This document shows, piece after piece, positions 1 to 6,173 of a stretch of 7,932 nt of DNA. Origin of the DNA: an uncultured Lachnospiraceae bacterium (GTDB lineage: Bacteria; Bacillota; Clostridia; Lachnospirales; Lachnospiraceae); NCBI GenBank assembly GCA_900313745.1, contig OMSM01000006.1, positions 1 to 7,932 on the forward strand. Reading direction: 5' to 3'. The notes below the pieces were generated by a model that made no database searches, was not told the DNA's origin, and saw only the letters and a program-made list of their open reading frames with translations. The position numbers and the translations under genes are program-made. Positions within the stretch are counted from its first letter, which is position 1. Each line of letters starts with the position of its first letter.

Positions 1-687
1 CGCGAGATCGCGGACGCGTGCGGCGCCGTGCTGATGGCGGATATCGCTCACATCGCCGGACTTGTGGCGGCAGGTCTTCATCCGAGTCCGTTCCCTTATG
101 CAGATGTGGTGACCACGACCACCCACAAAACTCTCCGCGGACCCAGGGGCGGCCTCATTCTCGCCAACAGTGAGGCGGCGGAGAAATACAAGCTGAACAA
201 GGCAATTTTCCCCGGAACCCAGGGCGGCCCGCTTGAGCATGTCATCGCGGCGAAAGCGGTGTGCTTCAAGGAAGCGCTGACCCCGGAGTTCAGGGAGTAC
301 CAGAAACAGATCGTGCTCAACGCTAAGGCGCTCTGCAGCGGTCTTATGGAGAGGGATATCGACATCGTCTCCGGCGGCACCGACAACCATCTGATGCTTG
401 TCGACCTCACAAGGGATGATCTCACCGGAAAACAGGTGGAGAAGTGGCTTGATGAGGCTCATATCACGGCGAACAAGAACACGATTCCGAAGGAACAGCG
501 CTCGCCGTTCGTGACAAGCGGCATCCGCCTCGGGACGCCCGCCGTCACGACAAGAGGGCTTAAGGAAGCGGAGATGGACGAGGTCGCCAGGGCGATCAGC
601 TTCGTGATCAAGGAGAGAGAGGACGGAATTCCGAAGGCCCGCGGCATCGTCGACGAGCTGACCGCAAAGTTCCCTCTTGTCTGCTGA
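1..687 (+). CDS. glyA: Serine hydroxymethyltransferase, C-terminal part (5' end outside window)
   Basis: A cytoplasmic PLP enzyme that interconverts serine plus tetrahydrofolate with glycine plus 5,10-methylene-tetrahydrofolate, the main entry of one-carbon units. The frame is open from base 1 and gives 228 codons before TGA. The family is normally about 410 residues, so roughly the first 45% lies upstream; the GTG at 28 and ATG at 34 are internal codons, not starts. Family hallmarks are clear: MADIAHIAGLVAAGLHP with the PLP-contacting Asp (40-42) and His (49-51), then TTTTHKTLRGPRGG with the Schiff-base Lys at 127-129, then SGIRLGTPAVTTRG with the substrate-carboxylate Arg at 526-528. No frameshift or lost key residue is seen in the visible part. 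An intrinsic terminator 50 bp after the stop makes this the last gene of its transcript. The motifs make the assignment very secure. Confidence 0.97.
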   Translation, partial: REIADACGAVLMADIAHIAGLVAAGLHPSPFPYADVVTTTTHKTLRGPRGGLILANSEAAEKYKLNKAIFPGTQGGPLEHVIAAKAVCFKEALTPEFREYQKQIVLNAKALCSGLMERDIDIVSGGTDNHLMLVDLTRDDLTGKQVEKWLDEAHITANKNTIPKEQRSPFVTSGIRLGTPAVTTRGLKEAEMDEVARAISFVIKEREDGIPKARGIVDELTAKFPLVC

Positions 688-737
688 CGGAGCTGCATAT
701 ATCGTGAATTGCATACCTGAAGGGACCAATTCTGCTG

Positions 738-769
738 AAAAAAGCGCTGAGAAATCAGCGCTTTTTTTT
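738..769 (+). terminator. Intrinsic terminator of glyA
   Basis: GCGCTGA (744-750) pairs perfectly with TCAGCGC (755-761) around a GAAA tetraloop (751-754). The stem is preceded by six A and followed by eight T (762-769), so the A-tract can extend the stem. This is a textbook Rho-independent terminator and separates glyA from the next transcription unit. Confidence 0.95.
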
Positions 770-826
770 GAAATATTCATATATATTCTGACTAATCAGA
801 CAATAATAATTTGTTCCAAATATTTA

Positions 827-855
827 TTGACAATAAGCCGGAGCCTTAGTATGAT
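827..855 (+). promoter_or_regulatory. Strong sigma-A promoter of the non-coding RNA unit
   Basis: The -35 box TTGACA (827-832) is a perfect consensus. After a 17-bp spacer comes the -10 box TATGAT (850-855), one mismatch from TATAAT. The upstream 770-826 is AT-rich and could act as an UP-element-like region. Transcription should begin near 861-863. It lies downstream of the glyA terminator and fires into a region with no credible gene, so it implies a highly expressed standalone RNA. Confidence 0.88.
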
Positions 856-861
856 GTAGTC

Positions 862-1188
862 ACAACAAAGAACAAACAGACGACAGGAAGGTCGTAAGAA
901 TTACAGAGAAAATCAGAAGAGCGAAGCTCAGAGAAGGAGGTACAAGCCAACGGGATAGAAAGCCGAAGCAATAACCGGTTCTATAATTTTCAAAATATCG
1001 ACGTTCCGTGATACAGGAAAGAAGCGGTGGAACCTACAGGATAGGCATCGCAGGTACAAAGGATACCGAGGAGAAGAGTGGAAGGGAATGTCGGGAACTC
1101 AGGAGGTACAGTCCATTGGATGTTGAGAAAACAGAATATGTAAGCTGAGCGGCGTCGAAGTGATAATTCGTACGCCGCTCAGTTTTTT
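862..1188 (+). ncRNA. Unassigned structured non-coding RNA, about 325 nt
   Basis: Bounded by a near-consensus promoter and a strong intrinsic terminator, with no convincing reading frame between. The RNA is rich in purines and GGA/GAA runs. Visible hairpins: ACGAC/GTCGT (880-884 with 891-895); GAGC/GCTC (919-922 with 926-929); ATAGAA/TTCTAT (955-960 with 979-984), continued by CCG/CGG (963-965 with 976-978) after a 2-nt bulge; GTTCC/GGAAC (1003-1007 with 1029-1033); CTA/TAG (1034-1036 with 1042-1044); GGTA/TACC (1053-1056 with 1064-1067); CTCA/TGAG (1098-1101 with 1124-1127). CGAC (999-1002) can also pair with GTCG (1090-1093), enclosing several of these. AGGTACA occurs three times (938, 1052, 1104). 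It is not a leader, because the next gene is convergent. It lacks recognisable RNase P, SRP, tmRNA or 6S hallmarks. A known large-RNA class of Firmicutes, such as the raiA motif, remains possible; I cannot confirm one by eye. Confidence 0.75.
1145..1188 (+). terminator. Intrinsic terminator of the non-coding RNA
   Basis: CTGAGCGGCGT (1145-1155) pairs with ACGCCGCTCAG (1172-1182), an uninterrupted 11-bp GC-rich stem. CGAA (1156-1159) and TTCG (1167-1170) extend it past one unpaired T. Six T follow directly (1183-1188). It defines the 3' end of the RNA unit. Confidence 0.94.
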
Positions 1189-1201
1189 GTGCGTAAAATG
1201 A

Positions 1202-1280
1202 GCCATGTAAAACAGTGAAGGCACAGGACTGTTGAGAGCTCGCTTTCAAACAGGCCTGTGCCTTTACTGTTTTATACGGC
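1202..1280. repeat. Long imperfect inverted repeat, possible bidirectional terminator
   Basis: Bases 1208-1227 pair with 1255-1274 over 20 bp with a single G-T wobble (1217 with 1265). CTGTT/AACAG (1229-1233 with 1249-1253) continues the stem inward after one mismatch, and GAGAG/CTTTC (1234-1238 with 1243-1247) follows after a bulged A, leaving loop CTCG. Outward, GCC (1202-1204) pairs with GGC (1278-1280). The AAAACAG/CTGTTTT ends give a T-run on the 3' side in both directions, so it could stop transcription from either side, backing up the RNA terminator on the plus strand and serving the convergent gene on the minus strand. Confidence 0.7.
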
Positions 1281-1288
1281 AAAGCCGC

Positions 1289-1317
1289 GACAGCGAGCAG
1301 CTTCGCTGCGAGCTGTC
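1289..1317. repeat. Hairpin with tandem G-A mismatches
   Basis: GACAGC (1289-1294) pairs with GCTGTC (1312-1317), and GCAGC (1297-1301) pairs with GCTGC (1305-1309) around a TTC loop. The two helices are separated by GA opposite GA (1295-1296 with 1310-1311), which in RNA would form tandem sheared G-A pairs. There is no T-run, so it is not a simple terminator. Confidence 0.65.
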
Positions 1318-1326
1318 ATCATGGCT

Positions 1327-1362
1327 CAAAGCAAAGAATCGGATGGGCCCTGCCCATCCGAT
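1327..1362 (-). terminator. Candidate terminator of the activase-like gene
   Basis: ATCGGATGGG (1338-1347) is perfectly complementary to CCCATCCGAT (1353-1362), with C1348-G1352 closing a three-base loop. Read on the minus strand the stem is followed by TCTTTGCTTT, a broken U-tract. It starts 53 bp after the minus-strand stop codon. The stem is convincing but the U-tract is mediocre, so the long inverted repeat at 1202-1280 may share the termination role. Confidence 0.5.
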
Positions 1363-1415
1363 CACTAATGCCGTTATGGCTCATGGATCCGTGGCTGCCT
1401 GGCGCGGCTTTATTA

Positions 1416-4400
1416 TCAGTGGGCCACGTTGTCCGTGATATCCGTAAGCCGCCTTGTCTTCCTTTCTCCTTCCTCCTTTGGGGCGCTTCCGGAGGAAGCA
1501 AACGCGGTGACGGGAGCTTCACTTTCCGGAACCGCATTGTTCCCGCCGGCCTGCAGAGCTGCCTCATCTGCGCTCCTTGCCGAGGCGTTCTTCACCGCGG
1601 TGGAAAGCATCAGCTTGATCCTGTTAAGCTGGTTCACCTCAGATGCTCCGGGGTCGTAGTCGATCGCGACAATATTCGCCTGGGGATGGCGCCTGCGGAT
1701 TGCCTTGATCACGCCCTTTCCGACCACATGGTTCGGCAGGCAGCCGAAGGGCTGGATACATACGATACTGCCCGTACCGGAATGAATGAGCTCGATCATC
1801 TCACCGGTCAGGAACCAGCCCTCGCCGGTCTCGTTTCCGATGTTGACAACAGGCTTTGCATAGTCCACCAGCCGGTAGATGGAGACGAAGGGACTGAAGC
1901 GCCCGGAAGCTTCAAGCGCGCGGTTGACCGGCTTCAGGAAGGCTTCGATCATGCGGATTCCCGTCCTGCAAAGCCATGCGGTCCGGCGGGATTCGCCGAA
2001 TTCCTGCGCCTTGTGGATCTGGTTGTAGAAGCAGTACAGGATGAAGCCTATGAGGGAAGGAACTTCCACCTCGGCGCCTTCGCGCTCCAGAAGCTCAACC
2101 AGGTTATTGTTGGCCAGGGGAGAGTATTTGACAAGAATCTCCCCGACGATGCCAACGCGGGGCTTTCTTATTTCCTTTACCGGCAGAGCATCGAAATCCC
2201 TGATGATTTCGGCACACATCTTCTGAACCCTGGCAGGTGAAGGAACAGAAGTGCCGGTGAGATAGTCCACGCATCTTTCCTTCCATCTGCGGTGCAGTGC
2301 GTCCGCGGATCCCTCGTTCAGCTCGTAAGGCCGCACCCGGTAGAGGCATTTCATGAAGACGTCGCCGAAGACGCAGCCGTAGATCAGCCGGCTTAACAGT
2401 TTTAAGTCAACACGGAAGCCGGGATTGTCCTCAAGCCCGCTCAGGTTGGCGGAGATTACAGGAATCTGCTGCATTCCTGCTTTTCTCAGAGCGCGGCGGA
2501 CGAAGCCGATATAATTGGATGCGCGGCAGCCGCCCCCGGTCTGGGACATGATGACTGCCGTCCGGTTTACATCATATTTGCCGGAGGCAAGAGCTTCCAT
2601 GATCTGCCCGACTACGCACATGGAGGGGTAGCAGGCGTCGTTGTTGACGTACCGGAGGCCGTAGTCCACGGCCTTTTTCGTGGCGTTGTCAAGTACAACA
2701 AGGTTATAGCCGCAGGATCTCATCGCGGGGGACATAACCTCGAAATGAATCGGGGACATCTGCGGGCAGAGAATGGTCCACTGGTCCTTCCGCATTTCCG
2801 CGGTGAAGGGAACCTTGTCCGAACTGCACGGCTGAATTGTCCGCTGCCTGTTCTGCCTGTCGCGGATCCGGAGGGCCGCGAGAAGGGAGCGCACGCGGAT
2901 TCTGGCGGAACCGAGGTTGTTCACCTCGTCGATCTTAAGGCAGGTATATATTTTGTCCGCTCCGGAGAGGATATCGTTTACCTGATCCGTGGTGACCGCG
3001 TCGAGACCGCAGCCGAAGGAGTTGAGCTGGATCAGGTCCAGATCGTCTCTTGTCCGGACGTAGGACGCGGCGGAGTAAAGCCGGGAGTGGTACATCCACT
3101 GGTCAAGCACATTGAGCGGACGCTCCGGGTTCCCGAGATGGGCGATGCTGTCCTCGGAGAGGACGGCAGCACCGTAGGCGTTGATCATCTCCGGGATGCC
3201 GTGGTTGATCTCAGGATCGATGTGGTACGGCCTGCCCGCAAGGACGATGCCGCGGATATGGTTTTCACGGATATAGCGGAGCGTCTTCTCCCCCTCCGCC
3301 CGGATGTCCGCCCTCGCGCTGTCCATGGCTTTCCAGGCATCCCGGGCCGCTTCACGGACCTCGGAGGCGGGAATTTCGGAGAATTCCCGCACCAGGGCGT
3401 CTGAAGCCGTCTTTAAGGACGTAAAGGCCATGAAAGGGTTGCGGAAACGGACCTGTCCGCCGGTGATTTCATCCACATTGTTGCGGATGTTCTCCGAGTA
3501 GGAGGTCACAATGGGGCAGTTGTAGTGGTTGTCCGCATCCTTTGTCTCCCTGCGCTCATAGAACAGCGCGGGATAGAAGATGAAGTCCACGTTCTGCTTC
3601 ATCAGCCACGCTACATGGCCGTGGGCAAGTTTTGCGGGATAGCACTCCGACTCGCTGGGTATGGACTCGATGCCCATCTCATAAATGCTGTGTGAGGAGG
3701 CAGGGGAGAGAACGGTGCGGTATCCGAGTTTTGCGAAGAAAACTGCCCAGAAGGGATAGTTTTCGTACATGTTCAGCACTCTGGGCAGGCCGACTGTTCC
3801 CCGGACAGCTTCCTCCTCCGACAGCGGCTCGTAATCGAAGAGCCGGTTCATCTTGTACTCATAGAGGTTGGGAAGGTGCGAGGCGTTCTTCTCTTTGCCG
3901 AGACCGCGCTCACAGCGGTTTCCGGAGATGAATCTCCTTCCGTCGCCGAAGATGTTCACGGTAAGGCGGCAGTGGTTGGCGCATCCGCCGCATTTGGTCA
4001 TGGAGGTCCTGTAGGTGAGGGAAGTGATCTCGTCGAAGGAGAGCATTCCGGACGTGCCGGCCTTTGTGTCCTCTTCCTTAAGCGCCTGGGCATGGCGCTC
4101 CCTTGCGATCAAAGCAGCGCCGAAGGCGCCCATGATACCCGCAATATCCGGCCTCGTCACCTCGGCACCGGAGATAAGCTCAAAGGCGCGAAGGACCGCG
4201 TCATTGTAGAAAGTGCCGCCCTGGACGACGATGTTGGAACCCAGCGCGGAGGCGTCGGATACCTTGATGACCTTGAAGAGCGCGTTTTTAATCACGGAAT
4301 AGGCGAGACCCGCGGAGATGTCCGATACCTCGGCACCTTCCTTCTGGGCCTGCTTGACCTTGGAGTTCATGAAAACGGTGCACCTTGTTCCGAGGTCGAT

Positions 4401-5843
4401 GGGGTGGGGAGCGAAAAGCGCAGCTCCGGCGAAATCCTTGACGGAATAATCAAGGGATTTCGCGAAGGTCTCGATAAAGGAACCGCATCCGGAGGAGCAG
4501 GCCTCATTCAGGAGGACGCTGTCCACCGCGCCGTTCTTTATCTTAATGCATTTCATGTCCTGGCCGCCGATGTCCAGGATGCAGTCTACCTCCGGGTCGA
4601 AGAAGGCGGCGGCATAGTAATGCGCGATGGTCTCTACTTCGCCGTAATCCAGGCGGAACGCGGACTTCAAAAGGGACTCCCCGTAGCCGGTCGAGCATCC
4701 GGATACAACGCGCACACCCGCGGGCATGATCTTTTTCAGCTCGGAAACCGCGCCGATGGCTGTCTTAAGCGGACTTCCGTTATTACTTCCGTAGAAGGAG
4801 TAAAGGAGGGAGCCGTCCTCACCGATGAGGGCGAGCTTGGTGGTCGTGGAGCCCGCGTCTATGCCAAGATAGGCGTCGCCCCGGTACATGGCAAGGCTTC
4901 CCTTGGCGACCCTTGCCTTATCGTGCCGGGAGAGGAAGCGGCCGTACTCCTCATCGGAGGAGAACAGAGGGGCCATTCTCGCAACCTCGAATTCCATATG
5001 GATGTCGGAGGACAGCTTGTCCTTAAGGGAATAAAGCGAGGAAATCCCGGAATCCTGTGCGCACATCGCCGAACCCATCGCGGCGAAGAGATGCGAGTTT
5101 TCCACCTCGATGGTGTGCTCACGGTCGAGGTTAAGGGTGCGGACGAAGGCTTTCTTCAGTTCGGGAAGGAAATGCAGCGGCCCTCCGAGAAAGGCCACGT
5201 GGCCCCGGATCGGCTTGCCGCAGGCAAGACCGGAAATGGTCTGGTTTACGACCGCCTGGAATATGGAGGCCGCCAGGTCCTCCCTTGTCGCGCCTTCATT
5301 AATAAGAGGCTGGATGTCGGATTTTGCGAAAACTCCGCAGCGGGAGGCGATGGTGTAAAGAGATTTGTAGTTTCTCGCGTATTCGTTGAGCCCTGCGGCA
5401 TCCGTCTGCAGAAGCGAGGCCATCTGGTCGATGAATGAACCTGTTCCTCCGGCACAGATGCCGTTCATGCGCTGCTCGACGTTTCCGCCCTCAAAATAGA
5501 TGATTTTAGCGTCTTCGCCTCCGAGCTCGATTGCTACATCGGTAGAGGGGGCAATGCGGGAGAGCGCGGTGGAGACGGCGATAACCTCCTGGGTAAAGGG
5601 AATGTCCAGGTGCTTTGCAAGGGTGAGGCCGCCTGAACCGGTGATCATGGGCCGAACCGTGAGGTCGCCCAGGGTTTCCGCGGCTTCCTCAATCAGGGAC
5701 AGGAGAGCTGCGCGGATATCTGCGTGATGGCGCTGGTAGTCGGCAAAGATTAGTGTGCTGTGGGAATCGAGAATGGCAGCCTTCACCGTGGTGGAACCGA
5801 TATCGATTCCGAGGGTGCAGGTGCCTTGTGTCTGTGGCTGCAT
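1416..5843 (-). CDS. Giant acyl-CoA dehydratase activase-like fusion protein (two BcrAD/BadFG domains, DUF2229, dehydratase-like C-terminus)
   Basis: 1475 residues, cytoplasmic, no signal peptide. Two actin-fold ATPase/activase domains come first. Domain 1 (about 10-265) has LGIDIGSTTVK (11-21), ELGGEDAK (106-113), CAGGTGSF with Cys130, and SRCGVFAKSD with Cys169. Domain 2 (about 325-582) has LGIDAGSTTTK (326-336), DIGGQDMK (424-431), CSSGCGSF with Cys449 and Cys453, and TRCTVFMNS with Cys488. These match the ATP-binding and [4Fe-4S]-ligating motifs of 2-hydroxyacyl-CoA dehydratase and benzoyl-CoA reductase activases. A DUF2229-like part follows with Cys618, 621, 625 and 644. The rest resembles dehydratase component folds: NSFGCG (Cys945), NDACYPSMC (Cys1071, 1076), TGGGCR (Cys1106), QPFGCLPNHVVGKG (Cys1368). 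Residues about 1420-1475 are a low-complexity Ala/Ser/Glu tail. The family commonly runs about 1400 residues, so the fusion is genuine. The physiological substrate of such proteins is unclear. GCGAGG 8 bp before the ATG supports the start; the stop is followed by in-frame TAA codons. No separate dehydratase subunits are adjacent. Confidence 0.93.
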   Translation of the reverse strand: MQPQTQGTCTLGIDIGSTTVKAAILDSHSTLIFADYQRHHADIRAALLSLIEEAAETLGDLTVRPMITGSGGLTLAKHLDIPFTQEVIAVSTALSRIAPSTDVAIELGGEDAKIIYFEGGNVEQRMNGICAGGTGSFIDQMASLLQTDAAGLNEYARNYKSLYTIASRCGVFAKSDIQPLINEGATREDLAASIFQAVVNQTISGLACGKPIRGHVAFLGGPLHFLPELKKAFVRTLNLDREHTIEVENSHLFAAMGSAMCAQDSGISSLYSLKDKLSSDIHMEFEVARMAPLFSSDEEYGRFLSRHDKARVAKGSLAMYRGDAYLGIDAGSTTTKLALIGEDGSLLYSFYGSNNGSPLKTAIGAVSELKKIMPAGVRVVSGCSTGYGESLLKSAFRLDYGEVETIAHYYAAAFFDPEVDCILDIGGQDMKCIKIKNGAVDSVLLNEACSSGCGSFIETFAKSLDYSVKDFAGAALFAPHPIDLGTRCTVFMNSKVKQAQKEGAEVSDISAGLAYSVIKNALFKVIKVSDASALGSNIVVQGGTFYNDAVLRAFELISGAEVTRPDIAGIMGAFGAALIARERHAQALKEEDTKAGTSGMLSFDEITSLTYRTSMTKCGGCANHCRLTVNIFGDGRRFISGNRCERGLGKEKNASHLPNLYEYKMNRLFDYEPLSEEEAVRGTVGLPRVLNMYENYPFWAVFFAKLGYRTVLSPASSHSIYEMGIESIPSESECYPAKLAHGHVAWLMKQNVDFIFYPALFYERRETKDADNHYNCPIVTSYSENIRNNVDEITGGQVRFRNPFMAFTSLKTASDALVREFSEIPASEVREAARDAWKAMDSARADIRAEGEKTLRYIRENHIRGIVLAGRPYHIDPEINHGIPEMINAYGAAVLSEDSIAHLGNPERPLNVLDQWMYHSRLYSAASYVRTRDDLDLIQLNSFGCGLDAVTTDQVNDILSGADKIYTCLKIDEVNNLGSARIRVRSLLAALRIRDRQNRQRTIQPCSSDKVPFTAEMRKDQWTILCPQMSPIHFEVMSPAMRSCGYNLVVLDNATKKAVDYGLRYVNNDACYPSMCVVGQIMEALASGKYDVNRTAVIMSQTGGGCRASNYIGFVRRALRKAGMQQIPVISANLSGLEDNPGFRVDLKLLSRLIYGCVFGDVFMKCLYRVRPYELNEGSADALHRRWKERCVDYLTGTSVPSPARVQKMCAEIIRDFDALPVKEIRKPRVGIVGEILVKYSPLANNNLVELLEREGAEVEVPSLIGFILYCFYNQIHKAQEFGESRRTAWLCRTGIRMIEAFLKPVNRALEASGRFSPFVSIYRLVDYAKPVVNIGNETGEGWFLTGEMIELIHSGTGSIVCIQPFGCLPNHVVGKGVIKAIRRRHPQANIVAIDYDPGASEVNQLNRIKLMLSTAVKNASARSADEAALQAGGNNAVPESEAPVTAFASSGSAPKEEGERKTRRLTDITDNVAH

Positions 5844-5860
5844 GGATACTGCCTCGCTTC

Positions 5861-5902
5861 CCTCCCGGAGTAAGGAAATACTCTCCCGGGAGGCCTTACT
5901 GG
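5861..5902 (-). promoter_or_regulatory. Leader of the activase-like gene with two competing hairpins
   Basis: In the mRNA, CCTCCCG (5893-5887) pairs with CGGGAGG (5867-5861), continued by GAGTA/TACTC (5883-5879 with 5872-5868) past a 3-nt bulge. That makes a 12-bp hairpin whose base lies 3 nt from the ribosome site GCGAGG (5857-5852). Alternatively AGTAAGG (5900-5894) pairs with CCTTACT (5875-5869), which breaks the first hairpin. The two folds are mutually exclusive and neither is followed by a U-tract, so an effect on translation is more plausible than attenuation. No known riboswitch class is recognised. Confidence 0.5.
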
Positions 5903-5960
5903 TGGAGTCTTTTAATTCACTTAATAAATATAAGTAGTTAGTTGGCGAAATTTCTTTGTG

Positions 5961-5989
5961 ATTATAGGCAAGCGTCCGCGGAATTTCAA
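5961..5989 (-). promoter_or_regulatory. Sigma-A promoter of the activase-like gene
   Basis: On the minus strand, TTGAAA (5989-5984, one mismatch from consensus) is followed by a 17-bp spacer and a perfect TATAAT (5966-5961). Transcription should start near 5954, giving a leader of about 110 nt before the ATG at 5843. Confidence 0.85.
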
Positions 5990-6007
5990 TGAATCAGGGT
6001 TTATCAA

Positions 6008-6036
6008 GTCTAAATTTTGTCTAAACTCAGGTAAAA
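6008..6036. promoter_or_regulatory. Three 11-bp-phased direct repeats, candidate response-regulator site
   Basis: GTCTAAA at 6008-6014 and 6019-6025 are identical and GGTAAAA at 6030-6036 is a degenerate third copy, all exactly 11 bp apart. OmpR/PhoB-type response regulators bind such head-to-tail repeats of one helical turn. The block sits between divergent promoters, 19 bp behind the minus-strand -35 and about 12 bp behind the proposed plus-strand -35, so it could control either or both. No regulator gene lies in the window. Confidence 0.4.
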
Positions 6037-6048
6037 CTTAGCATCATC

Positions 6049-6079
6049 TTAACGAGCTTGTTTGCGCGTATGCTAAAAT
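6049..6079 (+). promoter_or_regulatory. Extended -10 promoter of the rhomboid-like/sigma-like operon
   Basis: TGCTAAAAT (6071-6079) is an extended -10 element with the TAAAAT hexamer at 6074-6079. The best -35 is TTAACG (6049-6054, four of six matches) with a 19-bp spacer, longer than ideal; the TG extension may compensate. Transcription would start near 6086, giving a GC-rich leader of about 88 nt. It looks weaker than the divergent promoter. Confidence 0.5.
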
Positions 6080-6089
6080 ATGTCATGAT

Positions 6090-6144
6090 CCGCCGCACCA
6101 TTTTTCCGGCGGTTCAGGCGGCATCCCGCGGGAGCGGGGACGCC
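6090..6144 (+). other. Structured 5' leader of the rhomboid-like gene
   Basis: Two adjacent GC-rich hairpins: CCGCCG (6090-6095) with CGGCGG (6107-6112), and CCCGC (6125-6129) with GCGGG (6134-6138) around GGGA, enclosed by GGCG/CGCC (6117-6120 with 6141-6144). There is no 3' T-run, so they are not terminators. They end 12 nt before the ribosome site AAAGGA (6157-6162). They may stabilise the mRNA or shape translation. Confidence 0.4.
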
Positions 6145-6173
6145 GGAAAAGATGTCAAAGGAACGGCCTTAAG

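Larger units (their letters stand above)
1199..1383. repeat. Gene-free multi-hairpin region with a thrice-repeated 8-mer
   Basis: The 228 bp between the RNA terminator and the stop codon of the convergent gene hold no gene but are full of inverted repeats. TGAGCCATG (1199-1207) is the reverse complement of CATGGCTCA (1320-1328), and the 8-mer ATGGCTCA recurs at 1376-1383, 55 bp after its copy at 1321. Between these copies sit a long hairpin (1202-1280), a hairpin with tandem G-A mismatches (1289-1317) and an 11-bp hairpin (1338-1362). The outer 9-bp inverted pair could be the ends of a small non-autonomous element or the closing helix of a folded RNA. No transposase or target duplication is visible. 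Whether it is a dispersed repeat cannot be told from one copy. Confidence 0.6.

Noticed and set aside
28..36. Translation start of glyA at GTG 28 or ATG 34
   Set aside because: The frame is open to base 1 and the upstream codons already match the family (REIADACGAVLMADIAH), so these are internal codons of a gene cut by the window edge.
677..859. 60-codon plus-strand open frame after glyA
   Set aside because: It runs through the glyA terminator and the promoter of the RNA unit, has no ribosome site, and overlaps the glyA stop.
1088..1148. Tiny open frames within the RNA (12 codons from ATG 1088, 10 codons from TTG 1116, 7 codons from ATG 1120)
   Set aside because: Spacing from the nearby AGGAGG or GGAAGG is poor for the ATG starts and the peptides are unremarkable. 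A leader peptide cannot be excluded but is not supported, since no gene follows on this strand.
862..1188. RNase P, SRP, tmRNA or 6S RNA identity for the RNA unit
   Set aside because: I find no RNase P conserved-core string, no SRP Alu or GGAAGCAG-type loop context, no tRNA-like CCA end with tag frame, and no single long 6S-type rod with a central bubble.
1034..1282. 82-codon minus-strand open frame opposite the RNA unit
   Set aside because: It crosses two terminator-like hairpins and the non-coding RNA, with no supporting motif.
1199..1383. CRISPR array
   Set aside because: Copies are inverted or spaced irregularly, only 8-9 bp long, with no uniform repeat-spacer pattern and no cas genes.
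1368..2240. 290-codon plus-strand open frame
   Set aside because: Mostly antisense to the activase-like gene; it starts inside the hairpin region and shows no recognisable domain.
2745..3404. 219-codon plus-strand open frame
   Set aside because: Antisense shadow of the activase-like gene with no family signal.
3876..5438. 520-codon open frame on the plus strand opposite the activase-like gene
   Set aside because: Its protein has no family motifs, while the minus-strand frame is full of conserved ones. Long antisense frames are expected in GC-rich genes.
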